A stretch of DNA of 64,000 bases, taken from NCBI RefSeq assembly GCF_029952445.1, contig NZ_JAQPPK010000005.1, positions 1 to 64,000 of the forward strand, in the 5' to 3' direction. The stretch comes from Paenarthrobacter nitroguajacolicus (GTDB lineage: Bacteria > Actinomycetota > Actinomycetes > Actinomycetales > Micrococcaceae). Below are positions 1-8,349 of the stretch, in pieces. A program made the translations under genes and the position numbers. The notes under the pieces are model-generated. The model had not been told where the DNA came from. It saw only the letters and a list, made by a program, of their open reading frames with translations, and made no database searches. The first letter of the stretch is position 1. Every line of letters begins with the position of its first letter.

Positions 1-271
1 CGCCAGACCCGGCCTGCCGCGCAGACCCGCCCGCCCGAGCTTCGGCCTGTGCGGCCTCCCGCCGGGTCCGCTCCACTGCCTGCGCCGCGACCACCTGCAC
101 GTACTCCAACTGCCGCGACAGATCCTCGACCCTGCCCGCGAAATCCGCGGCCTCAGCGAACCCAAACAACCGGGCATCCGCGGCAACCGAGGCACGCAAC
201 TCAGCCAACGCCTCCGACACATCGTCAAGGGAAGAGCCCACGGCCAAGGCAGGATCCTCATCAGCCCACAT
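1..271 (-). CDS. DUF222/HNH-type protein, N-terminal 90 codons, cut by window edge
   Basis: Reading the minus strand from ATG at 271-269 gives 90 uninterrupted codons to the window edge, beginning MWADEDPALAVGSSLDD and continuing through a helical Ala/Leu/Glu-rich stretch with SVAADARLFGFAEAADFAG and EYVQVVAAQAVERTRRE. That is how I recognise the start of the DUF222 domain found in many paralogous actinobacterial proteins that end in an HNH nuclease motif; the HNH part would lie outside the window. No strong ribosome-binding site is seen, only GGGAG a few bases upstream. The biological role of the family is not established. A tandem repeat begins 18 bp upstream of the start codon. The family call rests on pattern memory, not on a search. 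Confidence 0.75.
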   Translation of the reverse strand, partial: MWADEDPALAVGSSLDDVSEALAELRASVAADARLFGFAEAADFAGRVEDLSRQLEYVQVVAAQAVERTRREAAQAEARAGGSARQAGSG

Positions 272-289
272 CGCCGCTCCCGGAGCCGC

Positions 290-361
290 AGTTCCGGAAC
301 AAAACGCAGTTCCGGAACCAAACGCAGTCCCGGAACCAAACGGGGCCCCGGAACCAAACGT
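290..361. repeat. Four tandem copies of an 18-bp unit
   Basis: Four head-to-tail units start at 290, 308, 326 and 344; the consensus is AGTTCCGGAACCAAACGC, with one to four differences per copy. The unit centre, GTTCCGGAAC, is a perfect palindrome in the first two copies. The array ends just upstream of the divergent DUF222-type gene, so it lies in that gene's 5' region. There are no spacers, which excludes a CRISPR array. Confidence 0.85.
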
Positions 362-611
362 GGATTCGATGCCTAAAGCACGCCGTCGGCTGCCCACATC
401 GCCGGACGGGAAGGCGCTGACTGTGGATGCGACGGACCGGGCGGGCGCGTCGGCGAGGCCGGCCTCCGCCCCGAATACGTGCCCGATTGCTTCCATACAA
501 AGAGCCTGTCACGGCACCGCATCAATAGTTGGGGTCCATATGAGCTATGTGGAAAAGTCGGCGAAATCCTTTGCGTGGCACCTTCCACCGTGAGGACTTG
601 TGGTTGCGGAG

Positions 612-647
612 GGAGTTACTGCCATTACCCCTAACAGCAGTAACTCC
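612..647. promoter_or_regulatory. Perfect 11-bp inverted repeat upstream of alcohol dehydrogenase
   Basis: GGAGTTACTGC (612-622) is mirrored exactly by GCAGTAACTCC (637-647) around a 14-nt spacer. It sits 62 bp before the dehydrogenase start and has no following T-run, so an operator or a 5'-leader hairpin is likelier than a terminator. No regulator gene is adjacent on the right, so its partner is unknown. Confidence 0.55.
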
Positions 648-709
648 TTACGTTCAGGTAAAGAGTGTTAGATGGAAACATCCGCTAAAGACAGAGACGC
701 AGGAGAAAC

Positions 710-1753
710 ATGCCTACCGCTTCCGCATTTGCTTCACCCTCGGCCACGGGCGACCTGACCCTGACCACTATTGAACGCCGCGAGGTTGGCCCGAACGACG
801 TCCATATTGACATCAAGTTCGCCGGCATCTGCCACTCAGACATCCACACCGTCCGCGGTGACTGGGGTCCGCAGCAGTACCCCCTGGTACCGGGCCACGA
901 AATCGCAGGCATCGTCACAAAGGTCGGCTCCGAGGTCACCAAGCACAAGGTCGGCGACCGCGTCGGCGTCGGCTGCATGGTGAACTCCTGCAAGGAATGC
1001 AAGAACTGCCTGGCCGGTGAGGAACAGTACTGCCTCAAGGGCAACGTCGGCACCTATGGCGCCGTGGACCGCGACGGCACCATCACCCAAGGTGGCTACT
1101 CCAGCAATGTTGTAGTGAACGAAGACTTCGTGGTGACTATCCCTGAAGGTCTGGACCTCGATGTAGCTGCTCCGCTGCTATGCGCAGGCATCACGACGTT
1201 CTCCCCCCTTCACCACTGGGGCGCGGGTCCGGGCAAGAAGGTCGCCATTGTGGGCCTGGGCGGTTTGGGCCACATGGGCGTCAAGATCGCCCACGCCATG
1301 GGTGCCGACGTGACGGTTCTTTCGCAGTCACTGAAAAAGATGGAAGACGGCCTCAAGCTCGGTGCGGACCACTATTACGCAACCAGTGACCCCGCCACCT
1401 TCGAAGAGCTCGCCGGAACATTCGACCTCATCATCAATACCGTCAGCGCATCCATCGACATCAGCGCCTACTTGCAGTTGCTTACCCTGGACGGGACCCT
1501 TGTCAACGTCGGCGCCCCCGCCGAGCCGCTACCAGTGAACGCCTTTGCCCTGATCGGTGGCCGCCGTCGTTTTGCCGGTTCCATGATCGGTGGCATCCGC
1601 GAAACGCAGGAAATGCTGGACTTCTGTGCAGAGCATGGCCTCGGAGCGGAGATCGAGGTCATTCCGGCCAGCAAGATCAACGACGCCTACGAGCGCGTCC
1701 TTGCCTCGGACGTCCGCTACCGTTTTGTCATCGATGCCTCCACGATTGGCTAG
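710..1753 (+). CDS. Zinc-dependent alcohol dehydrogenase, YahK/cinnamyl-alcohol type
   Basis: A 347-residue medium-chain dehydrogenase/reductase that should interconvert alcohols and aldehydes with NAD(P). Catalytic zinc ligands are Cys41 (GICHSDIH) and the His63-Glu64 pair (GHE). The structural zinc site is Cys94, Cys97, Cys100 and Cys108 in a CKECKNC pattern. The Rossmann loop GLGGLGHMG lies in the middle, and the C-terminal RYRFVID is typical of the YahK/AdhC-like branch, which tends to be NADPH-linked with broad aldehyde substrates. AGGAG precedes the ATG at 7 nt. It appears monocistronic, with an inverted repeat upstream and a strong terminator downstream. The true substrate cannot be read from sequence. 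Confidence 0.92.
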   Translation: MPTASAFASPSATGDLTLTTIERREVGPNDVHIDIKFAGICHSDIHTVRGDWGPQQYPLVPGHEIAGIVTKVGSEVTKHKVGDRVGVGCMVNSCKECKNCLAGEEQYCLKGNVGTYGAVDRDGTITQGGYSSNVVVNEDFVVTIPEGLDLDVAAPLLCAGITTFSPLHHWGAGPGKKVAIVGLGGLGHMGVKIAHAMGADVTVLSQSLKKMEDGLKLGADHYYATSDPATFEELAGTFDLIINTVSASIDISAYLQLLTLDGTLVNVGAPAEPLPVNAFALIGGRRRFAGSMIGGIRETQEMLDFCAEHGLGAEIEVIPASKINDAYERVLASDVRYRFVIDASTIG

Positions 1754-1769
1754 GCACAACGGTTGAAGA

Positions 1770-1800
1770 GGCCGCGCTCCCACGGGGGGCGCGGCCTTTT
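1770..1800 (+). terminator. Rho-independent terminator after alcohol dehydrogenase
   Basis: GGCCGCGC (1770-1777) pairs with GCGCGGCC (1789-1796), followed by TTTT. It lies 17 bp after the dehydrogenase stop codon and ahead of hrpB, so it separates the two transcripts. Confidence 0.85.
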
Positions 1801-1840
1801 CGCTGCCAGGAAGGTTCCAGAAACCAGCGACAATGGTTCG

Positions 1841-4462
1841 GTGACTTTCAGACTGGACACCATCGGCAGGGGACTGGTCTTCGCGGACTCCATTGGGAAC
1901 CTCGCAGAGGCCCTCACGCAGCAGGGCGACGGCGGCGCTGCAGTCGTGCAGGCACCGCCCGGTACGGGCAAGACCACTTTGGTGCCTCCGCTGCTGGCGA
2001 ATCTCGTCGAAAAGCAGCAGGTCGAACAGCAGCAGCCCGCCCAACCACGCGTCGTCGTCACGCAACCCCGGCGTGTGGCCGCCCGCTCTGCCGCGCGTCG
2101 ACTCGCGGCGTTGGACGGAACCCGCATGGGTGGAAGGGTTGGCTACACCGTCCGTGGGGAAAGCAGAACCGGCCGGGACACGGTAGTCGAATTTGTCACG
2201 CCCGGCATTCTCTTGCGTCGGCTTCTCAGCGATCCTGGCCTTGAGGGCGTCCATGCCGTGGTCCTTGACGAGGTCCATGAGCGTGGCCTCGAATCCGATC
2301 TTCTGGTGGGCATGCTCGCAGAGGTCCGGGAACTCCGTGGGGACCTCATACTGGTGGCCATGTCGGCCACCCTCGACGCCCAACGGTTCGCCGCGTTGCT
2401 GGGAACGGCGGACGACGGCGGCAAGCCGGCTCCCGTCGTTGACTGCCCTTCGGCTCTGCATCCATTGGAGGTCCAGTGGCGCCCAGCGCGGGAGAACCGC
2501 CTGGACGAACGGGGAGTGGCGCGCACCTTCCTTGACCACGTTGCCCGGACCGCGGCGGCGGCCCATGCTGCAGCGCTGGCCGGCAACCCTGATGTGGATG
2601 CGTTGGTGTTCCTCCCGGGTGTCCGCGAGGTGTCCGACGTCGCTTCCCGCCTGCGGGCGGAGGTCCCAGGAGGCACTGAGGTTCTTGAGTTGCATGGCCA
2701 GGTCGGTCCGGAAGCCCAGGACAGGGCAGTATCGGGCCGCGAGCCCGGGGGCTCGCCGCGTATCATCGTGTCCACAGCCTTGGCAGAGTCGTCACTCACT
2801 GTTCCCGGAGTTCGCCTGGTCATCGATTCCGGGCTGTCCCGCGAACCACGCCGCGATGCGGGCCGCGGCATGTCGGGCCTTGTCACTGTGTCGTGTTCCC
2901 GGGCTTCGGCGGAGCAGCGCGCCGGGCGTGCTGCCAGGCAGGGTCCGGGCACCGTGGTCCGCTGCTACGACCAACGGGCGTTTGCCGCGGCGCCGGCTCA
3001 TCAAACGCCGGAGATCCTGGCCGCCGACCTGACCGGTGCTGCGTTGGTTCTCGCGTGTTGGGGTTCGCCCGGTGGCCGGGGGCTGGCGCTGCCGGATGCC
3101 CCGCCCCTCGCCGGAATGAACGATGCCGTTGAAGTCCTCAGGGAACTCGGTGCCGTCTCGGAGGACGGAACAGCTACGGCCGTGGGAAGAATGTTGGCGC
3201 GCGTTCCTTCCGACCCGCGCCTTGCCAGGGCCTTGCTCGACGGGTCGTCAGTTGTTGGCAGGCGTGCCGCGGCCGAGACCGTGGCCCTCGTGGCGGGCGA
3301 CCAGCGGGCACCCGGGGCGGACATCACCAAGCTGCTGGCTTTCCTCCGCTCCGGGTCTGATGCCGCCGCCCGTCGTTTCGCCGAGGACGTCCAGCGGATG
3401 GAATCGATCGCGCGGCAGGAAGCGGGCGCCGTCGTACCTGCTCCGGATGTCCACACGATCACCACAGGCGAGGCGCCCGGGTTCGTCGTGGCCCTGGCGT
3501 TCCCGGACCGTATGGCCAAACGCGTTCCGGGGGACGGCCCGGCCAACTATTTGCTGACGTCAGGGACTCGGGCCGGACTGCCTGCGGGAAGTTCCCTGTC
3601 CGGCCAGGAGTGGCTGGCAGTTGCTGAGGTGTCACGCGCGCAAGGTCGCGACGCCGCCGGCACCGGGGCGGTTATTCGCTCGGCGGCGCCGCTCACTGCT
3701 GAACTGGCCGAAGCTGCGGCTCCCCAGTTGCTGACCACAAAGGTGCACGCAGCGTTCAAGCAGGGTCGCGTGACCGCCAGGCTGGAACGGAGGCTGGGGG
3801 CGATTGTCCTCTCCTCCACACCGGTCCGCGCCACCGCTGAGTCCGGACGACTCGCCGTGGCCGATGCCCTGGGGAAAAGCGGCTTATCCATGCTCAACTG
3901 GTCAGCTGCCGCAGATGCGTTGCGGCGTCGGTTGGCGTTGCTGCATCGGGAGCTCGGCGCTCCCTGGCCCGACGTCACTGAAGCAGGGTTGCTGGCCAGG
4001 TTGGAGGAGTGGTTGGCACCGGAGTTGGAGGCCATGGCAACCGGCACAGCCTCGGCAGCCATCAATCTGGCCGAACCGCTGCGCCGCCTCCTGCCGTGGC
4101 CGGAAGCCAGTCGCTTGGATGCCCTTGTTCCCGAACGCCTGGAGGTTCCCAGTGGTTCGCTGGTCCGCCTCGACTATCCGGATGTGGACGACGACGGCGG
4201 TCGTCCCGTTGTGGCGGTCAAGTTGCAGGAGTGCTTTGGCTGGGACAGGACGCCCCGGCTGGTGGACGGCAGGGTTCCTGTCCTCTTTCACTTGTTGTCG
4301 CCAGCCGGCCGACCCCTGGCGGTCACTGACGATCTCACGTCCTTTTGGTCCGGACCATACGCACAGGTCCGGGCAGAGATGCGTGGACGCTACCCCAAGC
4401 ATCCCTGGCCCGAAGACCCGTGGACGGCGCCTGCTACTGCCAGGACCAAAAACCGGATGTAG
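1841..4462 (+). CDS. hrpB: ATP-dependent DEAH-type helicase HrpB
   Basis: An 873-residue helicase of the HrpB family. Walker A is APPGTGKTT near residues 38-46, the DEVHERG box is near 142, SATLDA follows, and QRAGRAARQG is motif VI. The long C-terminal region fits the HrpB C-terminal domain. Bacterial HrpB is thought to act on RNA, but its role is poorly defined. An open frame extends upstream to 1763, but that TTG lies within the preceding terminator, and the family's usual start (TFxLDxIGxGL) matches GTG at 1841. GACAAT ends 6 nt before that GTG, so the mRNA may be leaderless. The stop codon lies inside a 17-bp tandem duplication. Confidence 0.92.
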   Translation: MTFRLDTIGRGLVFADSIGNLAEALTQQGDGGAAVVQAPPGTGKTTLVPPLLANLVEKQQVEQQQPAQPRVVVTQPRRVAARSAARRLAALDGTRMGGRVGYTVRGESRTGRDTVVEFVTPGILLRRLLSDPGLEGVHAVVLDEVHERGLESDLLVGMLAEVRELRGDLILVAMSATLDAQRFAALLGTADDGGKPAPVVDCPSALHPLEVQWRPARENRLDERGVARTFLDHVARTAAAAHAAALAGNPDVDALVFLPGVREVSDVASRLRAEVPGGTEVLELHGQVGPEAQDRAVSGREPGGSPRIIVSTALAESSLTVPGVRLVIDSGLSREPRRDAGRGMSGLVTVSCSRASAEQRAGRAARQGPGTVVRCYDQRAFAAAPAHQTPEILAADLTGAALVLACWGSPGGRGLALPDAPPLAGMNDAVEVLRELGAVSEDGTATAVGRMLARVPSDPRLARALLDGSSVVGRRAAAETVALVAGDQRAPGADITKLLAFLRSGSDAAARRFAEDVQRMESIARQEAGAVVPAPDVHTITTGEAPGFVVALAFPDRMAKRVPGDGPANYLLTSGTRAGLPAGSSLSGQEWLAVAEVSRAQGRDAAGTGAVIRSAAPLTAELAEAAAPQLLTTKVHAAFKQGRVTARLERRLGAIVLSSTPVRATAESGRLAVADALGKSGLSMLNWSAAADALRRRLALLHRELGAPWPDVTEAGLLARLEEWLAPELEAMATGTASAAINLAEPLRRLLPWPEASRLDALVPERLEVPSGSLVRLDYPDVDDDGGRPVVAVKLQECFGWDRTPRLVDGRVPVLFHLLSPAGRPLAVTDDLTSFWSGPYAQVRAEMRGRYPKHPWPEDPWTAPATARTKNRM

Positions 4463-4487
4463 GCAAAACCCGGATGTAGGCAAAACC
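4454..4487. repeat. 17-bp perfect tandem duplication over the hrpB stop codon
   Basis: CGGATGTAGGCAAAACC occurs twice without a gap (4454-4470 and 4471-4487). The first copy contains the last codons and the TAG of hrpB; the second is noncoding. It looks like a slippage duplication. Removing one copy would leave the protein unchanged. Confidence 0.9.
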
Positions 4488-4503
4488 CAGGCAGCCCCCC
4501 CGG

Positions 4504-6138
4504 CTAGCCCAACCGGTCCAGCATGAACTGGATTTCCCCGTCCACGAACGTGCCCAGGACGCTGCTGGTGGCAAGTTCATCCGGAGCGGCGGTGAGCGGG
4601 TCGAGTTCGAAGGCCGTGAAGTCCGCCCGCTTGCCCACGGTGATCGACCCCGAAACTTCCCAAAGGCCCGCAGCTTTCGCAGCGTGGGAGGTGTAACCCT
4701 CGAGCGCTTGCAGCGCCGTCAGGGCCTGGGCCGGAGCAATGGGCTGCTGTTCGGGGTGGCCCGAGCGACGACGCAATTGAGCATCCGCCATGATCGGCAA
4801 CGGCGGGAAGGGGGCGATCGGCCAATCCGAACCCATTCCCAGGACAACTCCGGTTTCACGAACGTCCCGGCATCGCCAGGCCCTGTCCGCCCGCACTGTG
4901 CCCAGCCTGGTGGACCAGTTGTCGCTGTGGTCTGCCAGTGAGTAGTGCGTGCAGTGGCTCGGTTGCATGCTTGCCACAACGCCCGAATCCTTGAAACGCG
5001 CAACGAGTTCGTCTGGCACGGTCTCGATGTGTTCGATCCTGTGGACGGTCCGCCGCAGCACATCAGCTGGGACAACGCCGCCCAGTGATTCCAGGGCCGC
5101 CAGTACATGGCTGACCCCGGCGTCGCCGATCGCGTGGGTCGCCGTTGGAATTCCGCGGGCTGCGAAGTAGCGGACGGCGGCTGAGTATTCCTCGGGCCGC
5201 GGCCAGAAAGGTGCCGTGGATTCGCCGTACATGTCCGGTTCGTAGAGCCAGGCTGTTCCGTTGTCCACCGTGCCGTCGACAAAGAGCTTGATGGCTTCAA
5301 CGGACCAGCGGCGTCCGCCGGTGCCTATTGTCCGGGCGAGCTTCTTCCAGTCTGCTTCGGAGGTGCCGGGCATGCACCAGGGAGCTGAACGAAGCCTCAG
5401 AGGCAACTCGCCGTCGGCCTCCAATCCTTGAAACAGCTTTGCGGATTCATCGCTGTGATCCATGACGTGGCCCCCGGTGAGTCCCGATCTCGCGAAATCG
5501 CGAAGCAGGTCGGCCAACCTTTCCTTGCGTCGCGCGAAGGGCTCCTGGGGAATGTGGCGTTGCACCAATTCCATTGCCGCGGCTTCAAGCAGCAGGCCTG
5601 TAGGAACTCCGTCCCCGTCGCAGACCACTTCCGAGGCTTGCTCGAACTCGTACCTGCCGCGGACCCCTGCCAGCTCCAGCGCAAGGCTGTTCGCGACTGC
5701 GGAATGGCCATCAAACAGGCGGATCAGCGCCGGCTTGCCGCCGCTGACGTCATCCAGCACGCTGCGGTGCAAAGGCACGGAGCCGAAAGCGTTTGGATTC
5801 AGGCCCCAGCCACGCAACCAGTCGCCGTCGTTCGCTGCCTGGGCGGTCAGGAGCCGCCGGACTTCGTCCAGCGTTGCCGCGCCCGAAAGGTCGACGCCGA
5901 TGGTGAGGTCCAGGCCAAACACCGGATGCATGTGGCAGTCAACCAGGCCCGGCGTCAGCGTCGCGCTGCCGAGGTCCACCACACGGGTGCCCGCTTGGCG
6001 CCACTCCTGGGCATCCGCGCGGCTTCCGACGGCGGTTACCGTGCCGCCGCTGACGGCAACGGCCTGGACGGGCTCATGCTGCGGGTTCCCGTCCAGAGTG
6101 TGGATGGTGTCTGCAAGGACGATCAGGTCAGGAGTCAT
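4504..6138 (-). CDS. Metal-dependent amidohydrolase, YtcJ-like (Amidohydro_3)
   Basis: A 544-residue hydrolase of the amidohydrolase superfamily. The metal-binding HMH motif is at residues 69-71 (VDCHMHP); HAIGDAG and the late GSDWPIAPF motif supply further metal and catalytic residues. Relatives cleave amide bonds such as N-substituted formamides, but substrates vary widely. I use ATG at 6138, with GGAAG 11 nt upstream, rather than an in-frame TTG at 6156. The start overlaps the end of the upstream permease gene by 11 bp, so the two are one operon and the permease probably imports the substrate. The end converges on hrpB with no clear terminator between them. Confidence 0.85.
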   Translation of the reverse strand: MTPDLIVLADTIHTLDGNPQHEPVQAVAVSGGTVTAVGSRADAQEWRQAGTRVVDLGSATLTPGLVDCHMHPVFGLDLTIGVDLSGAATLDEVRRLLTAQAANDGDWLRGWGLNPNAFGSVPLHRSVLDDVSGGKPALIRLFDGHSAVANSLALELAGVRGRYEFEQASEVVCDGDGVPTGLLLEAAAMELVQRHIPQEPFARRKERLADLLRDFARSGLTGGHVMDHSDESAKLFQGLEADGELPLRLRSAPWCMPGTSEADWKKLARTIGTGGRRWSVEAIKLFVDGTVDNGTAWLYEPDMYGESTAPFWPRPEEYSAAVRYFAARGIPTATHAIGDAGVSHVLAALESLGGVVPADVLRRTVHRIEHIETVPDELVARFKDSGVVASMQPSHCTHYSLADHSDNWSTRLGTVRADRAWRCRDVRETGVVLGMGSDWPIAPFPPLPIMADAQLRRRSGHPEQQPIAPAQALTALQALEGYTSHAAKAAGLWEVSGSITVGKRADFTAFELDPLTAAPDELATSSVLGTFVDGEIQFMLDRLG

Positions 6139-7585
6139 GGGTTTCGAAGCTTCCAATCCGGGCGAAGACGTCGGGGCGGGCTGTTCGCAAGCGGCGGGCG
6201 ATCAGCAGGCCGACAAGGAAAACAATGGGGGTAACAGCCAGGAGGATGGCGTTGGTGAGGGAATCCGCAAAGGTGAGGAGTTCGATGTTGATGGCGATCA
6301 GAGCCACCACTCCGAACAAGAGGACGGCCGAGGCGATGCTCACGGGCAGGAGCAGCCGGTTGGTCACGGCGGCAGGATTGCGGCGCAGGTACACGAACGC
6401 GGCCACCGAGACCAGGCCTTGGAGGGCTACGATCCCGACAATGCCGGGCGTGTTGACCCAAATCAGCAAGTGTTTGTACGGGTCGGCATTGGCGATCGCG
6501 CAGATCAGGATGACGACGGCGGCCAGGACAGTCTGGATCTGCCCGGCGCGGTGGGGTGATTTGTACTTGGGGTGGGTCCTGGCCAGGAATGTCGGGAGGA
6601 TGCCGTCCTTGGCAAGCATGTAGACGTAGCGGTTGATGGCGTTGTGGAAGGCCAGCTGCGAGGCATAAACGCTGGTGACGATCAGCAGGTACATCACTAC
6701 CTCGGCCCACGGGCCGACGTACTGGTTGATCGTGGCGAAGAACATTCCATCGGCCAGTTGCCCGGCGGCAGTCACGACGTTTCCGTTGCCGTAGGCCTGG
6801 ATGACTGTCCACACAATGAAGGCATAGAACACGGACATGAATCCCACAGCGATGTAGGTGGCCCGGGGGACCGACTTGTCCGGATCCCGGGCTTCACGCC
6901 GGTAGAGGACGGTGGATTCAAAGCCCATGAACGCCGCGAAGCAGATGGCAAGGATGGCCAGGACGCCGGGCGTGAAGGCGTGCTCGGGGGCGAAGGAATC
7001 AAAGCTGATGCCTTCGGCGCCGCCGTGCGCCAGGATTCCTGCGCCCATGATGGCGAGGATCGCCGTCTCTGCGATGAGCAGTACGCCCAGGACTTTGGCC
7101 CCGACGTCGATGCCGCGGTACCCGAGGAACCAGACGGCCGCGATGGCCACCAAGGCGACCAGGGGCCAGGGAACGTCCAGTCCGAAGAGAGTCCGAAGCA
7201 TGGCTTGGGTCTGCACCGCGAAGAGACCGTAAACCCCGATTTGCAGGCAGTTGTAAGACACTATCGCCAGGATTGCCGAGGCGAGGCCCACCGTTTTGCC
7301 CATGGCCAGGGTGATGTAGGTGTAGAAGCCGCCGGCGGCTTTGACGTGTTTGGTCATTGCCATGAAAGCTGCGGCGAAGACCAGAAGCACCGCGCCGGCG
7401 ATGACGTAGCCCATGGGGGCGCCTATGCCCCCGATTCCTATGGCTACCGGGGCCACGCCGGCCATGACGGTGAGGGGGGCTGCTGCGGAGATCACCAGGA
7501 AGGCGATGCCGCCGGTGCCCAGGGCGTTCCGTTTGAGCCCATTTCCGGCCTCGGATGTTGGAGGTCGGGTTTCGAGGTCTGACAT
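6128..7585 (-). CDS. APC-superfamily amino acid/amine permease
   Basis: A 485-residue integral membrane protein with about 12 hydrophobic segments. The N-terminus carries the family pattern LGTGGIAFLVISAAAP followed by GIGGIGAPMGY in the first two helices. Members exchange or import amino acids, polyamines or related amines by proton symport. The chosen ATG at 7585 has AGGA 6 nt upstream; the longer open frame to 7675 would run through the intergenic region. It is translationally coupled to the amidohydrolase and divergent from a TetR gene, which suggests a substrate-induced uptake and hydrolysis unit. The substrate is unknown. Confidence 0.88.
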   Translation of the reverse strand: MSDLETRPPTSEAGNGLKRNALGTGGIAFLVISAAAPLTVMAGVAPVAIGIGGIGAPMGYVIAGAVLLVFAAAFMAMTKHVKAAGGFYTYITLAMGKTVGLASAILAIVSYNCLQIGVYGLFAVQTQAMLRTLFGLDVPWPLVALVAIAAVWFLGYRGIDVGAKVLGVLLIAETAILAIMGAGILAHGGAEGISFDSFAPEHAFTPGVLAILAICFAAFMGFESTVLYRREARDPDKSVPRATYIAVGFMSVFYAFIVWTVIQAYGNGNVVTAAGQLADGMFFATINQYVGPWAEVVMYLLIVTSVYASQLAFHNAINRYVYMLAKDGILPTFLARTHPKYKSPHRAGQIQTVLAAVVILICAIANADPYKHLLIWVNTPGIVGIVALQGLVSVAAFVYLRRNPAAVTNRLLLPVSIASAVLLFGVVALIAINIELLTFADSLTNAILLAVTPIVFLVGLLIARRLRTARPDVFARIGSFETHDS

Positions 7586-7627
7586 GAGGATCCTATTGGG
7601 GGTGGGAAGTATGTGGTAAATGACATT

Positions 7628-7646
7628 AAGCGAAAGGCTTTCGTTT
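7628..7646. promoter_or_regulatory. Candidate TetR operator between permease and tetR-type gene
   Basis: CGAAAGGCTTTCG (7631-7643) is a perfect palindrome about a central G, and flanking AA/TT extend it to 19 bp with one mismatch. It lies in the 149-bp divergent region, 43 bp before the permease start. A second weaker repeat, TTGTG-N8-CACAA (7658-7675), is 12 bp away. TetR proteins normally bind such palindromes in their own divergent promoter region. Confidence 0.5.
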
Positions 7647-7734
7647 ATCGTAAGGCGTTGTGATTCGCGGCACAATACCTTCGGCGTAACTTCTGGCTAG
7701 AGTCGTAACATCAACCTTGAATGGAGTACCCCGA

Positions 7735-8349
7735 ATGGCACGCCCGCTGGTCCCGCTGATATCCATCGACGCACTCGTCACCGCCGCCTTGGAGTTGGTG
7801 GACGAGGCAGGGGACTTCAGCCTGCCCAAACTGGCCAAAAGGATCGGCGTCAGCCAGTCCTCCATCTATAACCACGTCAGCGGACGCGAAGAAATCCTTG
7901 AACTCATGCGGGGCCGCATCATTTCCGAGAGCCCCTACGAAATCAGGGGCGGCGACTGGGAGGCCGCCCTTCGAACCATTGTGCGCAGCTACCGGGACGC
8001 CTTCGCCCGGCACCCCAGGCTCGCACCCCTCCTGGTACTCCAGACTGTCCAGGACCACCAGGTCCTGGCCCTTTACGAGAACCTGGCGGTGGCATTGGAA
8101 TCCGCCGGTTTCCGGGGCCGGGACGTACTGTCCGCCATCTCCACCATCGACAGTTTCGCCTTGGGTTTCGCCTTGGACCTGGCAGCTCCCGATGTGGTCT
8201 GGGCGCCGCCGTCGGAGGGGTTCCCGGCCCTTGCCAGCGCCTTGTCCAACGCAGGACCTGCTGACGAGCGCGGCGAAGCGGCGTTCGAATTCGGCCTGGA
8301 GATCCTCATCGCGGGCTTGCATTCCCTGCTCCGGTCCACGGTTCTGTGA
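7735..8349 (+). CDS. TetR/AcrR-family transcriptional regulator
   Basis: A 204-residue regulator. The N-terminal helix-turn-helix is clear: FSLPKLAKRIGVSQSSIYN, followed by HVSGREEILELM, at roughly residues 25-55. The rest is a helical ligand-binding domain. ATG at 7735 has GGAG 8 nt upstream; an upstream TTG at 7717 is unlikely. It is divergent from the permease-amidohydrolase operon, which it probably represses until a substrate-related ligand binds. Its stop codon overlaps the start of the next gene, so it is co-translated with the M50-like protein. Confidence 0.9.
   Translation: MARPLVPLISIDALVTAALELVDEAGDFSLPKLAKRIGVSQSSIYNHVSGREEILELMRGRIISESPYEIRGGDWEAALRTIVRSYRDAFARHPRLAPLLVLQTVQDHQVLALYENLAVALESAGFRGRDVLSAISTIDSFALGFALDLAAPDVVWAPPSEGFPALASALSNAGPADERGEAAFEFGLEILIAGLHSLLRSTVL

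Larger units (their letters stand above)
272..709. other. Gene-free stretch between DUF222-type gene and alcohol dehydrogenase
   Basis: About 440 bases without a convincing gene. It holds the 18-bp tandem repeat (290-361) and the perfect inverted repeat (612-647). Short open frames across 360-590 have no ribosome-binding site, no recognisable protein and no codon bias like that of the neighbours, so I do not call them. The stretch must carry the promoters of both divergent flanking genes, but I cannot place a convincing -35/-10 pair. Confidence 0.6.

Noticed and set aside
290..361. CRISPR-like array
   Set aside because: Units abut without spacers and are only 18 bp; a simple tandem repeat.
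49..420. 123-codon plus-strand frame at the left edge
   Set aside because: Pro/Arg/Thr-rich low-complexity translation over the tandem repeat and antisense to the DUF222-type gene.
5462..6559. 365-codon frame on the plus strand across amidohydrolase and permease
   Set aside because: Crosses the boundary of two clear minus-strand genes; no domain.
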